The notes beneath the pieces are model-generated. The model was not told the origin of the DNA and ran no database searches. It worked only from the letters and a program-made list of their open reading frames with translations. This document shows positions 10,031 through 19,268 of a DNA stretch of 64,000 nt, piece by piece. The first letter of the stretch is position 1, and each line of letters opens with the position of its first letter. The position numbers and the translations under genes were made by a program. The stretch comes from Pseudomonas alcaligenes (GTDB taxonomy: Bacteria > Pseudomonadota > Gammaproteobacteria > Pseudomonadales > Pseudomonadaceae), in NCBI RefSeq assembly GCF_014490745.1, contig NZ_LZEU01000001.1:2135501-2199500 (forward strand). The letters run 5' to 3'.

Positions 10031-11403
10031 ACAGGCTCAGCCTGGCACTCGGCTCGCTCGGTATCGGCCTGCTGTCGGGCTGCCTGAGCCTGCCCGATCT
10101 GCAGCTGGCCAAGCAGGCGAAGAACGGCGGCGATCTGGCCACGGCCGAGGCGAACTTCCGTGGCCTGGCCGAGCAGGGCTATGTGGATGGCGAAATCGGC
10201 CTGGCCGATATCCTCGTGCGCAGCCCCGTGCCGGAACAGCAGGCCCAGGCCGAAGCCCTGTACCGCGGCGCCCTGGGGCGCTCACCGGTGGCGGCAGTGC
10301 GCCTGGGCAAATGGCTGGCGAACAAACCGCAGCCGACGCCGCAGGAGCGCGCCGAGGCCGAGGGCCTGCTGCGCCAGGGGCTGAGCGAGGGTGACCACTC
10401 GGTGCTGCTGCCGCTGGTACAGCTGCAGCTGCTCGATTCGCAACGGATGACCAGCGGCGAGATCGATCAGGAGCTGGCCCAGTGGCAGGCCCAGGGCATT
10501 GGCGAGGCGCAACTCGGCAAGATCCTGCTGTACCGCGCCCGTGGCGATTACGCCCAGCACCTCGGCGAGATCCAGAAAACCTGCGAGGCCTGGCTGTCCC
10601 AGGTCAGCGAGTGTTACGCCGAGCTGGTGGCGATCTACCAGAAGCAGGGCGATACGGAGGCGCGCAAGGCACTGCTGGAGCGCCTGCAGGCGGCCTACCA
10701 GTCCGCTGCGGTGCCGCCTGACCGGGTTCTGGCCGCCGGCAAGATGCTGGCCGATCCGGCCAATGGCGAGCCCGATCCGCAAGCGGCCAAGGTGCTGTTC
10801 GAACTGATCGCACCGGCCTATGCCGATGCCTGGATCAGCCTGGCGGAGCTGACCATCAGCTACCCGGATCTGGGCGGTGCGGACGAAGTCGTCGGCTACC
10901 TGGAGCAGGGCGTGAGCGCCGGTTCCTCGCGGGCGGCACTGACTCTCGGTCAGCTGTACATGAAGGGCCTGGAGATTCCTGGCGATCCGCAGGCGGCGGA
11001 AAAGTACCTGCTGCTGGCTCTGGCCAACGAGCCCAAGGCGCATTTCTTCCTCGGCAAGCTGTACAGCGAGGGATCGCTGGGCGACATCGACCCCGACAAG
11101 GCTCTGCAGCACCTGCTGATTGCCGCACGTGGCGGCAACCCGAGTGCCGATGTGGCCCTGGCGCAGCTGTTTGGTGCCGGCAAGGGGGTGCGGATCAACG
11201 CGGTGTACGCCTACAGCTTCGCCAGCCTGGCCAAGAGCCAGGGGTTGCCGCAGGGGCAGATGCTGATGGAACGCCTGGCTCCGCGCCTGCAGCCGCAGGA
11301 CTACCGGCAGGTTGAGGAGCTGCTGGCCCGCGAGCGCAGTGCCCGCTCCGGCGAACAACTGAGCTTGCAGAATTCGACCCAATCAATGCAGGGAATGCTA
11401 TGA
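10027..11403 (+). CDS. algK: Alginate secretion lipoprotein AlgK (TPR/Sel1 repeats)
   Basis: Outer-membrane lipoprotein on the periplasmic face that helps localise porin AlgE and scaffolds the AlgX/Alg44 complex. It has 458 residues. The signal peptide ends in the lipobox LLSGC with Cys19, followed by Sel1-like/TPR repeats such as AEANFRGLAEQGYVDGEIGLADI and ALTLGQLYMKGLEI. Start and stop both sit in ATGA overlaps with alg44 and algE. Intact. Confidence 0.95.
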   Translation: MNRLSLALGSLGIGLLSGCLSLPDLQLAKQAKNGGDLATAEANFRGLAEQGYVDGEIGLADILVRSPVPEQQAQAEALYRGALGRSPVAAVRLGKWLANKPQPTPQERAEAEGLLRQGLSEGDHSVLLPLVQLQLLDSQRMTSGEIDQELAQWQAQGIGEAQLGKILLYRARGDYAQHLGEIQKTCEAWLSQVSECYAELVAIYQKQGDTEARKALLERLQAAYQSAAVPPDRVLAAGKMLADPANGEPDPQAAKVLFELIAPAYADAWISLAELTISYPDLGGADEVVGYLEQGVSAGSSRAALTLGQLYMKGLEIPGDPQAAEKYLLLALANEPKAHFFLGKLYSEGSLGDIDPDKALQHLLIAARGGNPSADVALAQLFGAGKGVRINAVYAYSFASLAKSQGLPQGQMLMERLAPRLQPQDYRQVEELLARERSARSGEQLSLQNSTQSMQGML

Positions 11404-12833
11404 CCTCGACCAACCGTTGCCTCGCTCTGTTCGCGTGCACGGCCGGCCTGCTCGGCAGCCCGCTGCTGTGGGCGGCTGAACTGCAGCCGGGGCTGTCCTA
11501 CGGGGCGAACATCAAGATTACCGGGCAGTCGATCGACGACCTCGACCTGGGCACCCGCGATGGCGGCGACTTCAATGGCGCCGGCCTGAGCATCCGGCCC
11601 TGGGTATACGGCCTGCAGGGCGACTGGAGCGCCTACCTGATGGGCGAGGCTTTCGTCGCCACCGACGTGATCGAGTCCGACACTACCCAGTCCGACACCT
11701 TCGACCCCAGCGATGCGCGCGAGCGCGACGACCATTTCCTGGCCCTGCGTGAGTTCTGGGTCGACTACGGCGGCCTCACCGCCTACCCGGGCGAGTCGCT
11801 GCGCTTCGGTCGGCAGAAGGTGCGCAGCGTTGACGGCCTGTGGTGGGACAGTAACATCGAGGCGCTGCGCTGGAATTTCGACACCACGCTGCTCAGTGCC
11901 CATGCCGGCATCGCCGAGCGCTTCAGCGATTACCGCACCGACCTCGACGAGCTGGCGCCGCAGGACGAAGACCGCCTGCACCTGCTGGGCGATCTCTCCG
12001 TGCAATGGCGTCCGGGGCACTGGGCCGGGCTCAAGCTGCACCACAGCGACGATCGCGGCAACCTGCCGGATGTTGGCGAGGAGGTCGATCAGCTGAGCAA
12101 GACCTACAGCGGCAACCTGACCTGGGTCGGTGTCGAGGCCAATGGCGATTTCTACAACTACCGCAGCAGCCTGCCGCTGAGCTACATGGCCAGCCTGACC
12201 TGGCTGACCGGTGATGCCGACCTGCTGCGTACCGCCACGGTCGGCGGTGAGCGCCGGGCGGCCGGCGAAACCCATCAGGACGTCGATGCCTGGGCGGTGG
12301 ATCTGGGCCTGCGCTGGAACATCGACGACAGCTGGCGGGTCGGTGCCACCTACTCGCGTACCAGCGGCGGTGACGATGGCGATTCCTCCGAGCAGTTTGT
12401 GCAGACCGACCTGCAGAGCAACCGTTCCAACTTCACCGGCACCAACTCCGCCATCAACCGTTTCGGCGAGGCCTATCGCGGCGAGCTGAACAACCTGCAG
12501 GCGGCCAGCCTGTTCGGCGCCTGGCAGCTGAACAAGGACTACGACGCCAGCCTGATCTACCACCGTTTCTGGCGGGTCGACGACGAGGCCGACAGTGCCA
12601 GCGGCCTGCAGGCGGCGCTGGAGCCGGGCGAGAAGGATCTCGGCCAGGAGTTCGACCTGGTGCTGACCCGTTACTTCAACGAGGGACAGATGCCGGCCGA
12701 GCTGGGCTGGCTGGGCGCGAAGTCGGCGCTGGTGCGTTTCCGCGGCGGCCTGTTCCGTCCCGGCGATGCCTTCGTCAGCGGTACCGATTCGAACATGCAC
12801 CGCGCCTTTGTCGACGTGGTCTGGCGTTACTGA
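11400..12833 (+). CDS. algE: Alginate outer-membrane export porin AlgE
   Basis: 18-stranded beta-barrel through which alginate leaves the cell. It has 477 residues. A cleavable signal peptide (to about LLWAAE) is followed by alternating beta-strand patterns rich in aromatic and acidic residues, a conserved RFGRQKVRSVDGLWWDSNIE segment, and a barrel-type C-terminus (VDVVWRY, terminal aromatic and Tyr). It overlaps the algK stop by ATGA. Confidence 0.96.
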   Translation: MTSTNRCLALFACTAGLLGSPLLWAAELQPGLSYGANIKITGQSIDDLDLGTRDGGDFNGAGLSIRPWVYGLQGDWSAYLMGEAFVATDVIESDTTQSDTFDPSDARERDDHFLALREFWVDYGGLTAYPGESLRFGRQKVRSVDGLWWDSNIEALRWNFDTTLLSAHAGIAERFSDYRTDLDELAPQDEDRLHLLGDLSVQWRPGHWAGLKLHHSDDRGNLPDVGEEVDQLSKTYSGNLTWVGVEANGDFYNYRSSLPLSYMASLTWLTGDADLLRTATVGGERRAAGETHQDVDAWAVDLGLRWNIDDSWRVGATYSRTSGGDDGDSSEQFVQTDLQSNRSNFTGTNSAINRFGEAYRGELNNLQAASLFGAWQLNKDYDASLIYHRFWRVDDEADSASGLQAALEPGEKDLGQEFDLVLTRYFNEGQMPAELGWLGAKSALVRFRGGLFRPGDAFVSGTDSNMHRAFVDVVWRY

Positions 12834-12850
12834 GAGACCCTGGAGCGAGC

Positions 12851-14413
12851 ATGGAGACTGGCAAGATGGATTTATATGGCGCATTCCCGCAGCGGGCCGG
12901 CAAGGGCCTGCTGCTGGTAGCCGGGCTGCTCTGGGCGGCGCTCGGGCAAGCCAGCGACGGCAAGCACCCGGCCTACCGGGTGTCGAGCATCCCGGTCGAG
13001 TCGCTGCAGCGCGAGGCGCCCAAGCTGCCCGACCTCAGCCCTTTCACCCCGGAGGCGGTGTACGCCAAGATCCAGACCAAGCCGGCCGGGCAGATCGTGG
13101 TGCGGCGCATGCTGGAGCAGAATCCGCTGGTGGAGTTCACCGGCGGTGACGAGCGCCTGCGCGAGTGGGTCAAGCGTCAGGGCGAGATGCCCCAGGTGGT
13201 CTTTATCGAAGGCGGCTATGTGACGCCGAAGGAGCTGGCGCGCAGCCTGCCGGAAAAATACTTCCGCGAGACCGAGCCGGGTGTGTTCCTGGCGCGCCTG
13301 CCGATCGTGGTCAGCCAGGGCGCGACCCTGCACATCGGCAAGGAGACCAAGGATTTCCGCCTGTCCAGCGAGCGCGGCGCCTTCCTTATCAACGACGGCA
13401 AGCTGTTCATCACCGATACCAAGCTGACCGCCTGGCGCGAGCAGGAGAACCAGCAGGACTGGTTCACCACCAAGGGCAAGTTCCGTCCCTTCCTCAACTC
13501 CTGGGGCGGTACCGAAACCTACATCGTCAACTCCACGGTCAGCAGCCTGGGCTACACCGGCAGCAAGTCCTATGGCATCTCCATCTCGCAGTACAGCCCG
13601 GCCATGCATCCGATCATGCAGCGCGGCCATCCCACCGGCTGGCTGCTGAACTCGCTGTTCGACGACATGTGGTACGGCTTCTACTGCTACGAGGCCTACG
13701 ACGTGGTGCTGCGCGGCAATACCTACCGCAACAACATCGTCTACGGCATCGACCCGCATGACCGTTCGCGGCGCCTGATCATTGCCGAGAATACTTCCTA
13801 CGGCACGGTGAAGAAGCACGGCATCATCGTGTCCCGCGAGGTCAACGACAGCTGGATCTTCAACAACCGTTCCTTCGACAACCACCTCTCCGGCATCGTC
13901 GTCGACCGTACCAGCGTCAACAACGTGGTGGCCTACAACGAGATTTATCGCAACCACTCCGACGGCATCACCATCTACGAGAGTGGCAAGAACCTGCTGT
14001 GGGGCAACAAGGCGTTCAACAACGAACGCCACGGCATCCGTGTGCGCAACAGCGCCGACGTCGGCCTGTACGAGAACCTGGCGGTGGCCAACGGCCTGTT
14101 GGGCATCTATGGGCACGTCAAGGATCTGACCGGTACCGACCGCGACTTCGTCCTCGACCCCTTCGACATGAACCTGTCCCTGACCGTGGTCGGCGGGCGC
14201 CTGATCGGCAACCAGACCGGCGCCATCTCGGTGATGGGGCCGCAGAGCGTGAAGCTCTACCAGCTGGACATGTTGATGCCGGCCAAGCCGACCGGCGTGG
14301 GCATGTTCGGTGCGCTGGCCGACGGCAAGAACCAGATCCTCGACCTGATGATCCGGCAGAAGAAGGCAGTCCTGGTGCTGCCGGTCGAGCAACTGGCGCA
14401 AGCGCAGAAGTGA
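12851..14413 (+). CDS. algG: Periplasmic mannuronan C5-epimerase AlgG
   Basis: Converts mannuronate residues in the polymer to guluronate and forms part of the periplasmic protective scaffold. It has 520 residues. An N-terminal signal peptide ends near GQASDG, and a right-handed beta-helix of CASH/parallel-repeat type runs from about 230 to 440, with the catalytic-region motif DPHD at residues 301-304. The start at 12851 follows GGAGCGAGC; an internal ATG at 12866 is possible. Confidence 0.96.
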   Translation: METGKMDLYGAFPQRAGKGLLLVAGLLWAALGQASDGKHPAYRVSSIPVESLQREAPKLPDLSPFTPEAVYAKIQTKPAGQIVVRRMLEQNPLVEFTGGDERLREWVKRQGEMPQVVFIEGGYVTPKELARSLPEKYFRETEPGVFLARLPIVVSQGATLHIGKETKDFRLSSERGAFLINDGKLFITDTKLTAWREQENQQDWFTTKGKFRPFLNSWGGTETYIVNSTVSSLGYTGSKSYGISISQYSPAMHPIMQRGHPTGWLLNSLFDDMWYGFYCYEAYDVVLRGNTYRNNIVYGIDPHDRSRRLIIAENTSYGTVKKHGIIVSREVNDSWIFNNRSFDNHLSGIVVDRTSVNNVVAYNEIYRNHSDGITIYESGKNLLWGNKAFNNERHGIRVRNSADVGLYENLAVANGLLGIYGHVKDLTGTDRDFVLDPFDMNLSLTVVGGRLIGNQTGAISVMGPQSVKLYQLDMLMPAKPTGVGMFGALADGKNQILDLMIRQKKAVLVLPVEQLAQAQK

Positions 14414-14423
14414 GGAGCGAGCG

Positions 14424-15845
14424 ATGACACGGAGTGCAAGCGTGAAAGCAATGGGCCTGCTGGCCATGGCGGGGTTGTCCGGACTGCTGGCGAGCCTCGC
14501 CCGGGCGGAGGACGCGCCGCAGTATCACATCGAGCGCTGCTGCGAGATCTGCCCGCAGGCCCTGCAGGACACCACCTACAGCGGCGACATGGGCGAATTC
14601 ACCAAGCTGGTGCAGGGGCGCGAGGACTGGCTGTTCCGCAGCAAGATCGATTTCATGACCGATATCGGCACCACGCCCGAGGGCTACAAGCACCTGCAGG
14701 ATCTGCGTGATGCGCTGAAGGCCAAGGGCGTCGAGCTGGTCATGGTCTACCTGCCGCCGCGCGGCCTGGTCAGCACCGAGATGCTCAGCCCGCAGAGCCT
14801 CGGCAGCTTTGATGTGGAGCTGTCGCGCAAGAACTACCTGGCGACCATCGAGCACCTGCGCAGCCTGGGCATCCGCGTGCCGGATCTGTCCGCCCTGCTG
14901 GCCCAGCCGGCGGATGTGCGCAAGACCCTGTTCTTCAAACGCGACAACCACTGGACGCCGCGTGGTGCCGAGCTGGCGGCGCAGTTGCTGGCGGCCGAGC
15001 TGAGCAAGTCCGAGGTGTTCAAGAGCATTCCGCGCAAGGAGTTCGTCACCCACAAGGAGGGTGTGCACCACAAGATCGGCTCGCTCAACCAGGCCTTTGG
15101 CAAGATCTGCGGTAACGGCTACGCCAACGAATACTTCACCCGCGCAGTGACCGAGCCGAAGGAGGAGAGCAGCGAGCTGTTCGGCGACGTGGCCAGCCCG
15201 GACGTGGTGCTGGTGGGTACCAGCTTCAGTTCCGCGCAGTACAACTTCGAGGGCTTCTTCAAGCAGTACGCCCAGGTTGACGTGGACAACCGCTCGGTCA
15301 CCGGCGGCGGTTTCCACAGCGCCATGCTGCAGTACCTCGGCAGCCAGGATTTCCAGAAGCATCCGCCGAAGATCCTGGTGTGGGAGGTCAACAGCTACTA
15401 CGACCTGGCCATGGCGATCTTCTACCGGCAGATCATGCCGATGCTCGACGACGGTTGCCGCACCTCGCCGGCAGCACTGCGGCAGAAGGTGGCGCTGCAT
15501 CCGGGGCGCAACCAGATCCTGGTCAACACCGAGGTCAAGCCGATCCACAGCCAGGACTATGTCGCCGACATCCAGTTCACCCCCGGCAATGTCCGCGATC
15601 TGCGTAGCTCGTTCTGGTACATGAGTGGCTCCCAGGACAACCTGAACATCTCCCGTGCGCCTGAGGTCGAGCCGGATGGCCGCTTCGTCTTCGGCCTGCG
15701 CGATGACGCCGAATGGTATGGCCAGACCCTGCTGTCGCTGGAAGTGGTGATGCCGGACGACATGCCGGCCGGCATGCAGGTCGAGGCCAGCATCTGCCAA
15801 CGCCGCGACCAGCCGAAGGCGGCGCTGCAGGCCAAGGCAGATTGA
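14424..15845 (+). CDS. algX: Alginate O-acetyltransferase/scaffold AlgX
   Basis: Periplasmic SGNH-type acetyltransferase with a C-terminal carbohydrate-binding module. It does the terminal acetylation of mannuronate and belongs to the secretion complex. It has 473 residues. The signal peptide ends near ARAED, and the catalytic set is D174-N-H176 (RDNHWTPRG) with the nucleophile Ser267 in GTSFSS, close to the P. aeruginosa numbering. In P. aeruginosa algL follows immediately; here a hairpin and then algI follow. Confidence 0.96.
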   Translation: MTRSASVKAMGLLAMAGLSGLLASLARAEDAPQYHIERCCEICPQALQDTTYSGDMGEFTKLVQGREDWLFRSKIDFMTDIGTTPEGYKHLQDLRDALKAKGVELVMVYLPPRGLVSTEMLSPQSLGSFDVELSRKNYLATIEHLRSLGIRVPDLSALLAQPADVRKTLFFKRDNHWTPRGAELAAQLLAAELSKSEVFKSIPRKEFVTHKEGVHHKIGSLNQAFGKICGNGYANEYFTRAVTEPKEESSELFGDVASPDVVLVGTSFSSAQYNFEGFFKQYAQVDVDNRSVTGGGFHSAMLQYLGSQDFQKHPPKILVWEVNSYYDLAMAIFYRQIMPMLDDGCRTSPAALRQKVALHPGRNQILVNTEVKPIHSQDYVADIQFTPGNVRDLRSSFWYMSGSQDNLNISRAPEVEPDGRFVFGLRDDAEWYGQTLLSLEVVMPDDMPAGMQVEASICQRRDQPKAALQAKAD

Positions 15846-15847
15846 CG

Positions 15848-15934
15848 ATGAAGCAGGGTCGCCGCAACGCATTCAGGGCACTGGCCTGTCCCCGAGGGAT
15901 CGGGGGCAGGGCGGGCGACTCAAAGGGAGAGTGA
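15848..15934 (+). other. 28-codon reading frame at the usual algL position, doubtful
   Basis: ATG at 15848, two bases after the algX stop, opens MKQGRRNAFRALACPRG and ends at 15934. It occupies the spot where algL begins in P. aeruginosa. There is no good ribosome site or recognisable domain, and most of it is the stem-loop. It may be chance or a rearrangement scar. Confidence 0.15.
15885..15910 (+). other. Strong intercistronic hairpin between algX and algI
   Basis: CCTGTCCCCGA (15885-15895) pairs with TCGGGGGCAGG (15900-15910) over eleven positions with one G-U pair and a GGGA loop. There is no U-run, so full termination is unlikely. mRNA processing or stabilisation, or a scar at the place where algL sits in other species, are options. 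Confidence 0.7.
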
Positions 15935-15938
15935 TGAC

Positions 15939-17423
15939 ATGGTGTTTTCATCCAACGTATTTCTGTTCTTGTTCCTGCCGGTGTTTCTCGGCCTGTACTA
16001 CCTGTGCGGCAACCGCTACCGCAACCTGTTGCTGCTGGTGGCCAGCTACGTGTTCTACGCCTGGTGGCGTATCGACTTCCTCGCCCTGTTCGCGGCGGTG
16101 ACCGTCTTCAACTACTGGATCGGCCTGCGCGTCGGTGCGGCCGGGGTGCGTACGAAAACCGCGCAGAAATGGCTGATCCTCGGCGTGGTGGTCGACCTCG
16201 GTGTGCTCGGCTACTTCAAGTACGCCGGCTTCGGCATCGACAGTCTCAACGCCATCATCAGCTCGTTCGGCATGCAGCCGTTCGTGGTCACCCACATCCT
16301 GCTGCCCATCGGCATCTCGTTCTACATCTTCGAATCGATCAGCTACATCATCGACGTGTACCGCGGCGACACCCCGGCCACCCATAACCTGATCGACTTC
16401 GCCGCCTTCGTGGCGATCTTCCCGCACCTGATCGCCGGCCCGGTGCTGCGCTTCAAGGATCTGGTCGACCAGTTCAACCACCGCAGCCACACGGTGGACA
16501 AGTTCGCCGAAGGCTGCACCCGCTTCATGCAGGGCTTCATCAAGAAGGTGTTCATCGCCGACAGCATCGCGCCGATTGCCGACCACTGCTTCGCCCTGAC
16601 CGACCCGACTACCGGCGACGCCTGGCTCGGCGCGCTGGCCTACACCGCGCAGCTGTACTTCGACTTCTCCGGCTACAGCGACATGGCCATCGGCCTGGGC
16701 CTGATGATGGGTTTCCGCTTCATGGAGAACTTCCGCCAGCCCTACATCAGCCAGTCGATCACCGAGTTCTGGCGGCGCTGGCACATCAGCCTGTCCACCT
16801 GGCTGCGCGACTACCTGTACATCAGCCTGGGCGGCAACCGCGGCAGCACCTTCGCCACCTACCGCAACCTGTTCCTGACCATGCTGCTCGGCGGCCTGTG
16901 GCACGGCGCCAACATCACCTACGTGATCTGGGGTGCCTGGCACGGCCTGTGGCTGGCCATTGAGCGGGCCCTGGGGGTCAACGCCGCGCCGCGGGCGCTC
17001 AACCCGCTGAAGTGGGCCTTTACCTTCCTGCTGGTGGTACTCGGCTGGGTAATCTTCCGCGCCGAGAACCTCGACGTGGCCTGGCGCATGTATGCAGCCA
17101 TGTTCAGCTTCAGCGACTGGCGCCTGTCCGAGCTGAATGTCGCGCAGTTCACCAGCCTGCAGATCCTCACCCTGGTGCTGGCCTATGCGGTGATGGCTGG
17201 CGTCGGTATCCGCCAGTTCTTTGCCGACCCGCTGGGCGGCGCGCCCAAGGCCAAGGCGGCCGAGGAGGGCAGCGTACTGTCGACGGGATCCGCTTCCGCT
17301 CTGGTCGCCACGCCAGCCTATGCCGTGTTGCTGGGCCGGGCACTGGTGCTGCTGCTGTTTGTCGCCTCGCTGCTCAAGTTGTCGGCGCAAAGCTTTTCAC
17401 CCTTCCTGTACTTCCAGTTCTGA
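15939..17423 (+). CDS. algI: Alginate O-acetylation protein AlgI (MBOAT)
   Basis: Polytopic inner-membrane acyltransferase that moves acetyl groups from a cytoplasmic donor to the periplasm for AlgJ/AlgX. It has 494 residues, slightly shorter than the P. aeruginosa protein. The MBOAT signature RRWHISLSTWLRDYLYI and the catalytic His322 in GLWHGAN are present, within about ten hydrophobic segments. The start follows GGGAGAG. Confidence 0.96.
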   Translation: MVFSSNVFLFLFLPVFLGLYYLCGNRYRNLLLLVASYVFYAWWRIDFLALFAAVTVFNYWIGLRVGAAGVRTKTAQKWLILGVVVDLGVLGYFKYAGFGIDSLNAIISSFGMQPFVVTHILLPIGISFYIFESISYIIDVYRGDTPATHNLIDFAAFVAIFPHLIAGPVLRFKDLVDQFNHRSHTVDKFAEGCTRFMQGFIKKVFIADSIAPIADHCFALTDPTTGDAWLGALAYTAQLYFDFSGYSDMAIGLGLMMGFRFMENFRQPYISQSITEFWRRWHISLSTWLRDYLYISLGGNRGSTFATYRNLFLTMLLGGLWHGANITYVIWGAWHGLWLAIERALGVNAAPRALNPLKWAFTFLLVVLGWVIFRAENLDVAWRMYAAMFSFSDWRLSELNVAQFTSLQILTLVLAYAVMAGVGIRQFFADPLGGAPKAKAAEEGSVLSTGSASALVATPAYAVLLGRALVLLLFVASLLKLSAQSFSPFLYFQF

Positions 17424-17435
17424 GGAGGAGCCGAC

Positions 17436-18587
17436 ATGTCGCGTACCGCCAATATCCTCTACAGCCTGACCTTCCTCGCCCTGTTGCTGGGGCTGTCACT
17501 GGCGTCCCTGCCAGCGTTGCTGAGCTTTTCCGCGGCTGGCGAGACGCCGCTGCTCAACGGCAAGCTGGCCCATGCCATCGAGAAACACTACGACAAGCAG
17601 TTCCCACTCAAGGAAATCGGCACCAATGCCTGGGCGGCCCTGGAGTATTCCCTGTTCGGCGAAGGGCGCCCGGGGGTGGTGGTCGGTCGCGAGGACTGGC
17701 TGTTCACCGACGAGGAGTTCAAGCCGGCCAGCAACCCGCAGCAGCTGCAGGACAACTGGGCGCTGATCGCTGCGGTGCAGCAGGAGTTCAAGCGTCGCCA
17801 CATCGAGCTGGTGCTGGCCCTGCTGCCGGCCAAGGCGCGTCTGTACCCGGAGCAGATCGCCACAGACAAGCCGGTGGCCGCCCAGCAGCAGCTCTACAGC
17901 CAGGCCCGGCAGATGATGCAGGCGCAGCACCTGCTGGGCCCTGATCTGTTGCTCGCCCTGCAGCAGGCCAAGGCCAGCGAGGCGGTGTTCCTGCGTACCG
18001 ACACCCACTGGACGCCCTACGGCGCCGAAGTGGCGGCCAAGGATCTGGCTGCCTACCTGGCCGCCCGCGGCGACTGGCCGCGTGGCGAGCAGCAGTTCGT
18101 GACCCGTACGGCGGCAAGCCAGAGTCACAAGGGCGACCTGCTCAGCTTCCTGCCGCTGGCGCCGTACTTCAGCGCCCTGCAGCCGCCGGCCGAAAGCCTG
18201 CAGCCACGGCATACCGAAAGCCTGGAAACGGCTGGCGACAGTGGCGATGCGCTGTTTGCCGACAGCCAGCCGCAGGTGGCACTGGTCGGTACCAGCTACA
18301 GCGCCAACCCGAAATGGAACTTCGCCGGCGCCCTCAAGCAGGCTTTGGGCAGTGACCTGCTGAATTACGCCGAGGATGGCCATGGCCCGTTGGTACCGAT
18401 GCTGCGCCTGCTGCAGCGTGACGGTGCCGAGACGGCCGATCTGCGCCTGGTGATCTGGGAGTTCCCCGAGCGCTACCTGATGCTGCCAAGCGACCTGTCG
18501 GAGTTCGACAGCGCCTGGCTCGACCGCCTGCGTGCCAGTGAGCAGTTGGCCACGCGTGACTCCGTTAAACCCGTTACGGCTCCTTGA
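17436..18587 (+). CDS. algJ: Alginate O-acetyltransferase AlgJ
   Basis: Periplasmic SGNH-like protein tethered by an uncleaved N-terminal helix; it accepts acetyl groups delivered by AlgI. It has 383 residues. The GREDWLFTDEEF block, D189-T-H191 (DTHWTPYGAE) and Ser287 (GTSYSANPKWNF) give a complete catalytic set similar to AlgX. GAGGAGGAG precedes ATG 17436, 12 nt after algI. Confidence 0.95.
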   Translation: MSRTANILYSLTFLALLLGLSLASLPALLSFSAAGETPLLNGKLAHAIEKHYDKQFPLKEIGTNAWAALEYSLFGEGRPGVVVGREDWLFTDEEFKPASNPQQLQDNWALIAAVQQEFKRRHIELVLALLPAKARLYPEQIATDKPVAAQQQLYSQARQMMQAQHLLGPDLLLALQQAKASEAVFLRTDTHWTPYGAEVAAKDLAAYLAARGDWPRGEQQFVTRTAASQSHKGDLLSFLPLAPYFSALQPPAESLQPRHTESLETAGDSGDALFADSQPQVALVGTSYSANPKWNFAGALKQALGSDLLNYAEDGHGPLVPMLRLLQRDGAETADLRLVIWEFPERYLMLPSDLSEFDSAWLDRLRASEQLATRDSVKPVTAP

Positions 18588-18614
18588 GCCGCCTGCTTGC
18601 TGAGGAAAGACCGC

Positions 18615-19262
18615 ATGTCGATGATCCGCTCACTGAACCTGACCGCCCCACTGGGTGGCCTGCTGCTCAGCCTCTGTGCGCCCCTGGCCATGGCTGACGA
18701 GGCCACTCTGTACGGCCCGGTGGCACCCGAAGGCTCGGCCTTCGTGCGCGGCTACAACGCCGCCAGCGAGAACCTGGAGGCGCGCCTGGGCACTGTGCAT
18801 TTCAGTGATATCGCGCCCAAGAGCAGCAGCGATTACGAGTTCCTCCCGGCCGGCAGCTACAGCGCCACGGCAGGTGGCCAGAGCCTGCCGGTGAGCCTGG
18901 CCGAAGACCACTACTACACACTGGTGCAACTGCCTGGCGGCGGCCTCAGCCTGGTGGACGAGCCGTTGTTCAAGAACCGTCAGAAATCGCTGCTGCGCCT
19001 GCAGAACCTTTCCGACAGCGTGCTGAGCGTGAAGACGGTCGACGGCAAGACCGAGGTGATCGCCGCTGTCTCCGGCAAGTCCCGCGGCGAGCGCGAGATC
19101 AACCCGGTCAAGGTGCGTCTGGCGCTGTTCGCCGGCGAGCGCAAGGTGGCCGATCTCAACCCGCTGGTGATCGAGCGCGGTGAAGTGGTCTGCCTGTATG
19201 TCACCGGCAGCGCTGACAAGCTGTCGCCGGTGTGGGTGAAACGCCCCGTGACTACCGACTGA
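18615..19262 (+). CDS. algF: Alginate O-acetylation adaptor AlgF
   Basis: Periplasmic protein of two beta-sandwich domains needed for acetylation, proposed to link AlgJ and AlgX. It has 215 residues, one fewer than in P. aeruginosa. The signal peptide ends near PLAMADEATLYGP. GAGGAAAG supports ATG 18615; a TTG at 18597 is less likely and ATG 18621 is close by. Unlike the usual order, algL rather than algA follows. Confidence 0.94.
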   Translation: MSMIRSLNLTAPLGGLLLSLCAPLAMADEATLYGPVAPEGSAFVRGYNAASENLEARLGTVHFSDIAPKSSSDYEFLPAGSYSATAGGQSLPVSLAEDHYYTLVQLPGGGLSLVDEPLFKNRQKSLLRLQNLSDSVLSVKTVDGKTEVIAAVSGKSRGEREINPVKVRLALFAGERKVADLNPLVIERGEVVCLYVTGSADKLSPVWVKRPVTTD

Positions 19263-19268
19263 GGACGC

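Noticed and set aside
15948..17390. 480-codon minus-strand frame under algI
   Set aside because: Mirror frame of a clear MBOAT gene, dominated by His, Gln, Asp and Val in no known pattern.
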